Positions 1-6,344 of a stretch of DNA of 11,656 bases are shown in pieces. The notes under the pieces are model-generated. The model was given only the letters and a program-made list of their open reading frames with translations. It ran no database searches and was not told the DNA's origin. This stretch comes from Pedosphaera sp. (GTDB lineage: Bacteria; Verrucomicrobiota; Verrucomicrobiia; Limisphaerales; UBA9464). The translations under genes and the position numbers were made by a program. Numbering within the stretch: position 1 is the stretch's first letter; each line of letters begins with the position of its first letter. The DNA lies in the NCBI GenBank assembly GCA_009695405.1, contig SIAZ01000103.1, positions 1 to 11,656 on the forward strand, read 5' to 3'.

Positions 1-52
1 CTTCCAGATTTCAGCTTTGGCCGGACACCGGCAACCCCAGAAGACGGGCGAG

Positions 53-103
53 TCTCGGCCATAGGGCCGATTCCGCTCCGCTCCATCGGCCCTATGGCCG
101 GGA
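53..103. repeat. Perfect 15-bp inverted repeat (strong hairpin) next to the ISL3 remnant
   Basis: Positions 56-70 and 86-100 are exact reverse complements around a 15-nt loop (71-85). Three further pairs, one of them G-T, extend the stem to 53/103. An outer 7-bp inverted repeat (GGACACC at 23-29, GGTGTCC at 109-115) brackets it, so the whole 23-115 segment can fold as a nested structure. The arms are GC-rich and built on GGCCATAGGGCC. There is no T-tract after either arm, so it is not a classical intrinsic terminator. It could be a repetitive extragenic palindrome, or the untranslated end of a second insertion sequence: 111-127 has the TGT...ACA form of some IS ends. The structure is seen directly; its identity is not known. 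Confidence 0.6.
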
Positions 104-145
104 TCGTTGGTGTCCTAAACTTTTACAGACAAGAAGTTGCACTAG

Positions 146-505
146 CTCGCGCATGAGGGTCAGAGCGAAGGCCTCGAACTCCTAGGTGAAATGCTTGCTG
201 CGTCCCTCCCACGGCGGGGTCACTCGGTACACCTTGCTGTCATCGCCACGCCGGCCTCGGGGTAGCGCGCACACGATCACACACTCCTTGTTGAAAACGT
301 TCAGATGCCTCCACTGCATCGGCTCGACATGATCGTGGCAGACCACCGGCGTGCCGGCCCGTACACTTTCCTCCGGCCACAACTCCAGCGTCTCCTCCAC
401 CTTCAACAGGAAGAAGGTCGAGCACTCCGGCTCAAACCGCGCCTCCACCAGCCGCCATGCCTTGCCAAGCCCGAGCAACTGTCCAAAGGTCTGTTCCGGT
501 GTCAT
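146..505 (-). pseudogene. ISL3-family transposase, N-terminal remnant with an in-frame stop
   Basis: From an ATG at 505, with GGAGG 13 nt upstream (519-523), the frame encodes about 107 residues resembling the N-terminal zinc-binding domain of ISL3-family (IS204/IS1001/IS1096/IS1165) transposases. Recognisable parts are a start like MTPEQTFGQLLGLGKAWRLV, a CHDH motif, WRHLNVFNKE, and a close on TPPWEGRSKHFT. A TAG at 182-184 interrupts the frame. Family-like sequence resumes immediately after it (EFEAFALTLMRE) to about position 146 and then stops. The HTH and the DDE catalytic domain, about 300 residues, are absent, so it cannot transpose. The frame is open upstream of 505 to about 868, but that part is not recognisable as transposase. 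Family assignment is by recalled similarity. Confidence 0.7.
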
Positions 506-738
506 CGCTCGGCACCATCCTCCAGCCCTCAAGCCCCCCCCCAGTTTCACTGGAAATAGAGAGGAACCTAAGTTTATCGAGTTGTTTTTGAGGATTTTCA
601 GTTTTCCAGATTTGAAGAAGGGAATGGCGTCGGGAAGCTGAAATTCGGTCATGACGGGGGCACAGGCTAGAATTCGGACAATTTCCTTTGGTAGCGCCGA
701 AAATATGCCCGCAGCCCAATTATCTAGGAAGGGGGTTT

Positions 739-1155
739 TCAGGAAAAAAGAGAAAAGGTTTGTAACGGCCACAATGAGTAGGGCTGAGCCGCGGTCCCCC
801 GTATCAAAGGCCGGATGGGAGGAAGCGAGGCGGTGTCCGAGGTGACGCCAGCGCCCCCATTCGGGTTGTTAGAAGTTGGATTCTCGTCGGCGAACTTGGA
901 CCGACCTTTGAACGATTGCGCAGCGCCCCTTGTAAGCTTCTCGCCGAATATCGGGGCACCCCGAGTCCAAGCGTGCCCAAGCGACAACAGTCCAAAAACG
1001 CTGAAAGCGATCCGAAGCAGCCCCTCTGACAGAAGGAGAGAAAAACTGTCCTTTAAAAAGTGCTTTCTTTCTTTTTGGGAATTAAAATTTAGGTGCACCC
1101 GCCGAATCCTCACCCTCCCCTCCAAGAATTGCATTGCCCCTTTTCGAGACGCCAC
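739..1155 (-). CDS. Hypothetical small protein with one possible membrane segment (doubtful gene)
   Basis: A 138-codon open frame begins at a GTG preceded by AGGAG (1165-1169) with 9-nt spacing, which is the main argument for translation. The N-terminus is basic. Residues about 41-62 (LLSEGLLRIAFSVFGLLSLG) are hydrophobic enough for one membrane-spanning helix or an uncleaved signal. The remainder is rich in Pro, Ser, Thr, Asn and Gly, with no recognised domain. Another open frame covers the opposite strand (815-1171), and the surrounding DNA looks decayed, so this may be a chance ORF or a gene fragment. I do not recognise the family. Confidence 0.25.
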   Translation of the reverse strand: MASRKGAMQFLEGRVRIRRVHLNFNSQKERKHFLKDSFSLLLSEGLLRIAFSVFGLLSLGHAWTRGAPIFGEKLTRGAAQSFKGRSKFADENPTSNNPNGGAGVTSDTASLPPIRPLIRGTAAQPYSLWPLQTFSLFS

Positions 1156-1415
1156 ATCGCCGATCTCCTAATGGTATCAAGGCCGAGTTGGGATGGATTC
1201 GAAATTAGGAAAACTAATTCCTGTGAATCTTAGATTTGATGAATTTTGAATCCCTGCTGCGGCTGATCCTTGCGGATGGGGCCACAGGGTGCAGCGGTCT
1301 TGACGATCTTGAACTGTGGCGTAACACCTTGAAATTGTGGTAATAAAATGTAGTAACATTGACGCCGAAAACTCCTCTCGGGTTCAAAGCACAGAAAATG
1401 GGGACTTTTGAAGAA

Positions 1416-1489
1416 TGGTAGCGCGCACGGGAATTGAACCCGTCTTTCAGCCTTGAGAGGGCCGTGTCCTGCCGATAGACGAGCACGCC
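1416..1489 (-). tRNA. tRNA-Glu (anticodon CTC), 3' CCA encoded
   Basis: The reverse complement folds as a complete 74-nt cloverleaf. The acceptor stem is GGCGTGC with GCGCGCT, closed by a G1-U72 wobble and carrying one internal G-U. The D arm is GTCT...GGAC with GG in the loop. The anticodon stem is CGGCC/GGCTG with loop CTCTCAA, giving anticodon CTC, which reads GAG (Glu). The variable region has 4 nt, and the T arm is ACGGG-TTCAATT-CCCGT with the invariant TTC and A58. Discriminator A and an encoded CCA follow. The D-arm sequence and short variable loop match bacterial tRNA-Glu. No direct repeat of its 3' end was seen in the window, so there is no sign of an integrated element. Confidence 0.93.
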
Positions 1490-1501
1490 AGCGAAGTGAC
1501 T

Positions 1502-1531
1502 AATAGAGTCGAAATAAGAGCGCCGTGTCAA
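1502..1531 (-). promoter_or_regulatory. Sigma-70 type promoter of tRNA-Glu
   Basis: A perfect -35 hexamer TTGACA (complement of 1526-1531) lies 18 bp from a -10 like TCTATT (complement of 1502-1507, four of six consensus bases). The -10 ends 12 nt before the first tRNA base, so transcription would start about 5 nt upstream of the mature 5' end. The placement is what a tRNA promoter should have. Confidence 0.65.
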
Positions 1532-1816
1532 ACTGAGATTCTAGTCCTTCCCCAGTTCCTTGGGCTGCATCAGGAGCAGTTTGATCAAGGTTAGTGGGAT
1601 TGGAACGAAATCTTCCATTGAAATTAGTCACCGAACATTGGGGCGAGTGATGAGATTTAGGGTGGTCCGATGATTGAAGTGGTTTTCTTCAACCCAATCT
1701 CCCGATGTCGCTTCGCGCGTGGGTTCCTTGCCTCAGACCTGTTTGAGCGCGTTAGAAAGACGTCGAAAAGTATCCAGACCTGCTGCCGTGTCGAGTTGGG
1801 GAACTCGGCTCTCGTC

Positions 1817-1993
1817 CTACCGATGCGGCACGTCCCAAGGGTGATGCGCGCGGTTTTCAATGACCCGACCCTGTTGCTTAAGCTTCAACTCTTGCGACTC
1901 GCTCAGTTGCTCTTGATCTTCGATTTGACGATCCGCCCGATCCGGTTGCAGGGCACCGGCCAGCCTTAGTTCGTTCGGTTCAAATGTCATCAT
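1817..1993 (-). CDS. Possible 58-residue charged peptide (very uncertain)
   Basis: A minus-strand frame starts at tandem ATG codons (1993 and 1990) and ends at TAG (1817-1819). The peptide is strongly charged and Gln/Glu-rich in its middle (QIEDQEQLSESQELKLKQQG), a composition that could form a short helix or coiled coil. No Shine-Dalgarno sequence precedes it, and it has no recognised family. It may be a relic or a chance ORF; it is listed because the composition differs from the flanking random-looking frames. Confidence 0.15.
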   Translation of the reverse strand: MMTFEPNELRLAGALQPDRADRQIEDQEQLSESQELKLKQQGRVIENRAHHPWDVPHR

Positions 1994-3088
1994 CGTTAAG
2001 TTATGTCGTTTGCCGATCAGTTGACGCTAATCTTTCAACAACTCAAATCGTCTCAGGAGGCTGCGCATTGCCGGTTTTATAAGCGGCGGATTGGACGCGT
2101 TGGGGATCTACAAAAGTTTACACCCTCACAATGGGATGCCCGTACTGCTTTTCCCAATCTACGGAGAGTCGCTTCCAACACAAACTCATCGCTGGTGACG
2201 CCCAAGACAGTCTTGACTTCACAGAGCAATCGACCGATCGCTCCGTATCTCCGATCGGCTAGGAGGCCAAGTCAATCCGGGCAAAGGTGGACTCCTCTGG
2301 GGTGCATTTGCGGGCGGCAGCGCGACCCTAATCTGGGATCCGAAGCCGTGGGCTCAATCGAAATCGTCGGCAGTTTCGAGGCCGATGCTCGTTCGATAAC
2401 CGCCTTCTTGCAAGCCCACGCCGGACAACTATCTCGTAAGCTCGCCCTGCTGGCCGATCCGCTTTTCATCAAGGAAGCCACTGTTTGAATTATTCTCGAC
2501 AAAGGCGGATTACCTCATCAGTAACAAAGAAAACACTTCCAAACGTCTGGTTGGGTCGGCACAGGCGGTCAAGGGAAGCCCTTTTTGAACTAAATCACGA
2601 GGGTGAGGATCGACGAGCGGACGCGCGCCGCGTTGCCGTCGCCGTCATCTCCCAGTCACCGCTAGGTTGCCGATGCCCGCTCGGCTATCACGATCCAGGG
2701 TGATTGGTTGGAGAAGCAAGACCCTCTTCAGACGCAGAATCGACACAATGGCTACTTTCTCTCCAGTCTTCCGGCTAAAGAAAAAGCCCAGTACAAACGC
2801 GACGCCATCGCTGGGCAGAAAGGACGCCACCGCAAGCCCAACGCTGCGCTCAATTTGCCGCTTACTCGATGCATCGTCCTAGCCCACATCCCCTTTGATT
2901 CAGGTTAGCCTTTGGCCTAATTTTTCGAGAATTACCATCGCCACCCGCGCCACGTTCTCTGCCTCATTCTCAAAGCCCGGCCCGTTTTATAAGCCCTCCA
3001 GCTAAACGCCCTGACACAACGGGATTCCAAGGAGCAAACATAGAAATCTCCAATCAAAGGGGCAACCCAATGAGCAGGCCGATCAGAT

Positions 3089-3637
3089 TCAGCGGTCGCC
3101 GTTGCTCCCAAAGCCGACTCGAACCGAACGCTGATCTGGAATTCGAAAAAGCCCATCAGGAAATAGATTGGTTGACGCTAAATCCAACGTTCGAATGCGG
3201 AGATCAGAAGTTAAGTTTGCTGGCTCGACAACTGAGAGCAGGGAACTTTGGCGACGAGGTAAGGAGGGTTGGGCCGTCGCAGCAGCAGAGGCATCAGAAC
3301 TTCCCACCTCAACTGAGGTTCCCACAGGACTATCTACTTCTGGTGCCAAAAAAAAAGAGAAGCAAAGTGTTGCAACAGAGACCCCTACCACCGTTAGGGC
3401 AGACGTCCGCACAAGTCCATTCCAACCCGACTTAATCTCTGACTCGCTCTTCAACCAAGACGCCCATAACCACCGTGAAACCCGGAAAAACCAACCGACC
3501 TGGGCTTTGTCTTGCTCAAGGAATTTTACTCGGGTCATTACTTCACTAGTGAAGGATTGAAAATATCCCGGTGGAGGTTTCTCATTCCGCTTCATTCGAA
3601 GCAATGACCGCAGAGCCTTGAAGTCGTTTTCACTCAT
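3089..3637 (-). CDS. Single-pass membrane protein, probable anti-sigma factor or sigma-linked regulator
   Basis: A 182-residue protein starting at ATG 3637, 25 nt after the sigma-factor stop, with GAAGAG upstream as a likely ribosome site. Residues 1-77 are polar and would be cytoplasmic; PPPGYFQSF at 21-29 is a motif I associate with verrucomicrobial proteins encoded beside ECF sigma genes. One hydrophobic helix spans about 79-98, followed by a Ser/Pro/Ala-rich outer domain of about 80 residues. No canonical zinc-binding anti-sigma motif (HxxxCxxC) is present. The topology, gene order and size fit a membrane anti-sigma factor that holds the adjacent sigma factor at the membrane; this is inferred from context, not from a recognised domain. 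A run of nine T's in the coding strand (3348-3356) falls at the end of the membrane helix. Confidence 0.75.
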   Translation of the reverse strand: MSENDFKALRSLLRMKRNEKPPPGYFQSFTSEVMTRVKFLEQDKAQVGWFFRVSRWLWASWLKSESEIKSGWNGLVRTSALTVVGVSVATLCFSFFLAPEVDSPVGTSVEVGSSDASAAATAQPSLPRRQSSLLSVVEPANLTSDLRIRTLDLASTNLFPDGLFRIPDQRSVRVGFGSNGDR

Positions 3638-3662
3638 ATTTTAACTCTTCAAACTAAAATAA

Positions 3663-4310
3663 TTAGTCCACAAAATCGCCCAGAAAAACTTGGAGTTGCT
3701 GGCGAGCATAAAATAATCGAGACCGAACCGTTCCCACATTTATCTTCAGCAGCGAGGCAATCTGGTCATGTGGTATTCCCTGAATATCGTGAAGGGTCAC
3801 CACCAAGCGATGTTCCTCTGATAATTTTAAAAATGCTTCGTTGAGTCGTTGTTGAAGTTCGCCCAATCCAGCGTCTCGACGTGGTGTCCTGTAGGAAACT
3901 AACTCGACTAAAGCTGGGTCATTTTCCGCCTGAATTTCTAAATCATTGAGACTGATATGGACACTCCGATTCCGTCGACTCTTGAGATGATTCAGACACG
4001 TATTGACTGCAATTCGGTAAATCCAAGTGTAAAAACTCGAGTCGGCCTTAAATCCACGAAGTGCCTGCCATGCTTTGACAAAGGAATCCTGAGCAAGATC
4101 ATTGGCGTCGTCATGATTGGAGCTCATGTGATAGCAGAGTCCGTAAATCTGCTCCTGATGCTTGCAAACTAATGCGTCATAAGCCTTCAAATTACCCGCC
4201 TGAGCTTGCCTCACTAAACGCCGCAACTCTTCTGCCTCCTCTGTCTTGGACAAGGAGTGGACCAATGCCACCGAGTCAACGGGTGCTTCCATTAGTAACG
4301 CTAAACTCAC
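3663..4310 (-). CDS. ECF-type RNA polymerase sigma factor (sigma-70 family, RpoE-like)
   Basis: A 215-residue protein with the two-domain ECF layout. Region 2 spans about residues 40-112, with the core-binding and -10 recognition signature DLAQDSFVKAW (71-81) and YTWIYRIAVNTCLNHLKSRR (94-113). A linker follows, then region 4 at about 155-210 with a helix-turn-helix (HDQIASLLKINVGTVRSRLF, 181-200) that reads the -35 element. It would direct RNA polymerase to a dedicated promoter set, normally held inactive by a partner, here probably the membrane protein encoded just downstream. The listed start is a GTG 6 nt after the stop of the polyprenyl synthase gene, with no clear ribosome site, suggesting coupling. 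An ATG at 4292 (residue 7) is an alternative start. Normal length for the family. Confidence 0.93.
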   Translation of the reverse strand: MSLALLMEAPVDSVALVHSLSKTEEAEELRRLVRQAQAGNLKAYDALVCKHQEQIYGLCYHMSSNHDDANDLAQDSFVKAWQALRGFKADSSFYTWIYRIAVNTCLNHLKSRRNRSVHISLNDLEIQAENDPALVELVSYRTPRRDAGLGELQQRLNEAFLKLSEEHRLVVTLHDIQGIPHDQIASLLKINVGTVRSRLFYARQQLQVFLGDFVD

Positions 4311-4316
4311 AACGGT

Positions 4317-5348
4317 CTAACCGGCGAGTAGTGCGGTTTGTCGGGCAAGAAAACCATTCAAGGCCAACAATGCATCTATCTCAGGTCCGGGCTTGATGTT
4401 GGACAACGCCGATTCAGCGGCGTTCAAAAATTCTGCAATCACCCGACGCGACTCGTTAAGCGCCCCACACTGGTCTAGTTTTAAACGAATTTCTTGAAAT
4501 TTCGCGGGCTCCCAAGAGTTCAGCGAGGCGATCAATTCTTCTCGCTCTCCGCTTTGGCATTGCTCAAGGCAAACAATCAAGGGAAGGGTCACCTTACCGC
4601 TCGACAGATCAGTTCCCAAAGATTTGCCAACGACGGATTCTGCCCCGAAAAGGTCCAAGCAATCATCGTAGATCTGGTAGGCCGTTCCTAAGGCTAATCC
4701 GTAGCGCCGAAGTGCCCCGCTCTCCGCCGATGTCCCTCCCGAAAGACGCGACCCTAAATCACAGGCTAAAGCAAATAATTCGGCAGTCTTCATCTCAATG
4801 ACCTTAAAATAGTCAGGTCGATCTAGACTCCAACGCCGTCGCCGATGGCTCTGAAGGATTTCTCCAGCACAAACCCGTTCACTACTCGATGCCACAAGTT
4901 TACAGATCTCAGTAGAGGAAAGGCCTGACGCCAATTTCAGTGCATGAGCAAAAAGGCAGTCACCTAATAAAACAGCCACACCATTGCCCCAGCGATTCGC
5001 GAGTGTGGGACGGCGGCGGCGCACCAAGGCTTCGTCCATAATATCATCATGAACCAGGGTCGCTAAATGGATCATCTCGATGATCGCAGCGATGGTGACT
5101 GAGTCTTCGGTGACTTTACCCACCGAACCTCCACACAAGGCGAGCAAGGTCGGACGCAATTGCTTCCCTTGGTTCTCCAACGCGTACCGAGCATACTCTT
5201 GAATTTCTGATTCAAACTCGATGACCTGATCCTCGAGACGGAGAGAAACGCGTTCGAGAAAGTCGCGAACCGGGGCAACAACAGGACCCCAATCGCTAGA
5301 GATCAGTTCAAGCGGTGCACAAGAAGGAATGGTGGGCAAAACCGGCAT
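4317..5348 (-). CDS. Long-chain trans-polyprenyl diphosphate synthase
   Basis: This 343-residue enzyme would extend an allylic diphosphate with isopentenyl diphosphate units to make a polyprenyl tail. Visible motifs (residues counted from the TTG one codon upstream): KQLRP at 63-67, the first Asp-rich motif DDIMD at 102-106 followed by RRRRPT, the KT pair at 188-189, and the second Asp-rich motif DDCLD at 229-233 followed by GKSLGTDL. The residues four and five places before the first Asp are Thr and Ala. In this family small residues there leave the product pocket open, favouring long chains (about C35-C45) rather than C15-C20. The ATG at 5348 is preferred over the TTG at 5351. The likely role is the menaquinone side chain, consistent with mqnC in the same window. 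It is first in an operon with the ECF sigma gene (6-nt gap). Confidence 0.92.
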   Translation of the reverse strand: MPVLPTIPSCAPLELISSDWGPVVAPVRDFLERVSLRLEDQVIEFESEIQEYARYALENQGKQLRPTLLALCGGSVGKVTEDSVTIAAIIEMIHLATLVHDDIMDEALVRRRRPTLANRWGNGVAVLLGDCLFAHALKLASGLSSTEICKLVASSSERVCAGEILQSHRRRRWSLDRPDYFKVIEMKTAELFALACDLGSRLSGGTSAESGALRRYGLALGTAYQIYDDCLDLFGAESVVGKSLGTDLSSGKVTLPLIVCLEQCQSGEREELIASLNSWEPAKFQEIRLKLDQCGALNESRRVIAEFLNAAESALSNIKPGPEIDALLALNGFLARQTALLAG

Positions 5349-5576
5349 CAATTTCGCTAAGACTATGGGGGCACTCCGTAAAGGGTCAAACTACTCCTCA
5401 TCTTCTCGACCGGAATTCACCGACGGCATCAGGTGTTAATTGGTTTAAAATTTACAAAAACCGCCTTTTCACTCGGAGTTAATCTGGGGTTCTTTGGGCG
5501 CTCATACCCCTTATTGAATAAATCACTTATCGAGAGGGTAGACCCTTCCCAAAAAATATGGGAAGACTAGCACCCA
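5349..5576. promoter_or_regulatory. Divergent intergenic region between the two operons
   Basis: The 228-bp gap separates the minus-strand polyprenyl synthase operon from the plus-strand SIS operon, so it must hold promoters for both. It contains an AT-rich patch (about 5435-5460) and a TTGAAT at about 5514-5519, but I see no convincing -35/-10 pair on either strand. A hairpin immediately before the SIS start codon is listed separately. No riboswitch-like structure was recognised. Confidence 0.5.
5545..5565 (+). promoter_or_regulatory. Small hairpin covering the only ribosome-site-like sequence of the SIS gene
   Basis: CTTCCC (5545-5550) pairs perfectly with GGGAAG (5560-5565) around an A/T-only 9-nt loop. 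GGGAAG is the only purine-rich, Shine-Dalgarno-like stretch before the ATG at 5577, so folding of the leader could hide it. The spacing to the ATG (11 nt) is long, and the stem is only 6 bp, so its effect is uncertain. Confidence 0.35.
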
Positions 5577-6311
5577 ATGTCCGCCTACGACACTTTTGTT
5601 TCCTCAGCAAGAAACCAATTCGATCGCGTCGCCGAAAGTCAACGTGCTGTTATCATCACAGCCGGAGAATGGGTCGCCGAGGCTCTTGCCGCGGATGGCT
5701 TTTTGTATGCCTTCGGCACGGGCCATTCCCACATGGTTGCCGAAGAAATCTTCTACAGAGCAGGCCATTTAGCACGCGCTATCCCAATTCTCGAGGAAAC
5801 CCTGATGATGCATCTCCATGCCGTCGAGGCGACTCATCTCGAACGAAAAACTGGCCTCGCAAAGCAGATCTTAGACGTTTATCCCGCCAAATCTGGGGAT
5901 GTTCTGGTGGTTGCTTCCAATGGCGGGCGCAATGCTGTTCCGATCGAAATGGTTCTCGAAGCCAAAGCGCGAGGAATCCGCACCGTTGCTATTACCAACG
6001 TCGATCAAAGTTTCCGTTGGCCATCACGTCATGCCTCCGGTAAACGGCTCGCAGAAGTCGCTGATATCACCATCGACAATTGTGGCGTCGACGGTGATGC
6101 CGCAGTTTCCCTGAACGGCTTCCCTCATCGTGTAGGCCCACCTTCGACAATCACCGGTATCCTAATTATAAATCTCATCGTCATTCATGCCATCGATCTC
6201 CTCGTTCAAAGGGGCGTGGATCCCGAAGTGTATATTAGTAGCAATACCAACGGAGATAATCACAACGATCGTCTTTTAGAAAAATACAAGTCACAGATTC
6301 GGCACTTGTAA
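5577..6311 (+). CDS. SIS-domain protein of the UPF0309 type (putative phosphosugar-binding protein)
   Basis: A 244-residue protein built around a sugar-isomerase (SIS) fold. Motifs typical of UPF0309 proteins are in order: FGTGHSHM at 46-53, FYRAGHLA at 59-66, SNGGRNAVPIEM at 114-125, RHASGKRL at 151-158, DNCGVDGDA at 167-175 and GPPSTITG at 187-194. The length is normal. SIS domains bind phosphorylated sugars and either isomerise them or act as sensors; the true substrate of this branch is not known to me, so no reaction is assigned. The usual SNSGRN loop reads SNGGRN here, so one Ser that would contact phosphate is replaced by Gly. There is no signal peptide, so it is cytoplasmic. It is the first gene of a plus-strand operon, 33 nt before the beta-propeller gene. 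Confidence 0.88.
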   Translation: MSAYDTFVSSARNQFDRVAESQRAVIITAGEWVAEALAADGFLYAFGTGHSHMVAEEIFYRAGHLARAIPILEETLMMHLHAVEATHLERKTGLAKQILDVYPAKSGDVLVVASNGGRNAVPIEMVLEAKARGIRTVAITNVDQSFRWPSRHASGKRLAEVADITIDNCGVDGDAAVSLNGFPHRVGPPSTITGILIINLIVIHAIDLLVQRGVDPEVYISSNTNGDNHNDRLLEKYKSQIRHL

Positions 6312-6344
6312 CGGTCCCCACCTCATTGATCCTATTTTACCCTT

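Larger units (their letters stand above)
1490..3088. other. Gene-poor stretch with no recognisable coding region
   Basis: Apart from the tRNA promoter at its left edge, this 1.6 kb holds only short overlapping ORFs on both strands. None has a good ribosome site together with a recognisable domain. The longest plus-strand frame (2003-2488) has no evident start signal and unremarkable composition. Short fragments with protein-like composition occur in shifting frames: a charged, Gln/Glu-rich stretch on the minus strand (1817-1993), and glycine-rich or hydrophobic runs in a different plus frame from about 2260 to 2345. That pattern would suit an old, frameshifted gene, but no family is identifiable. 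A small perfect hairpin (CGAGTT GGGG AACTCG) lies at 1792-1807. Confidence 0.5.

Noticed and set aside
1416..1489. tRNA-Glu as the attachment site of an integrated element
   Set aside because: No second copy of the tRNA 3' end and no integrase gene were found in the window.
2003..2488. 161-codon plus-strand ORF as a protein gene
   Set aside because: No ribosome site, no recognised domain and low-complexity basic composition; frames on both strands are equally open here.
5558..6043. Plus-strand ORF overlapping the SIS gene
   Set aside because: Arg/Ser/Cys-rich shadow of the SIS coding sequence in another frame; the SIS frame carries all conserved motifs.
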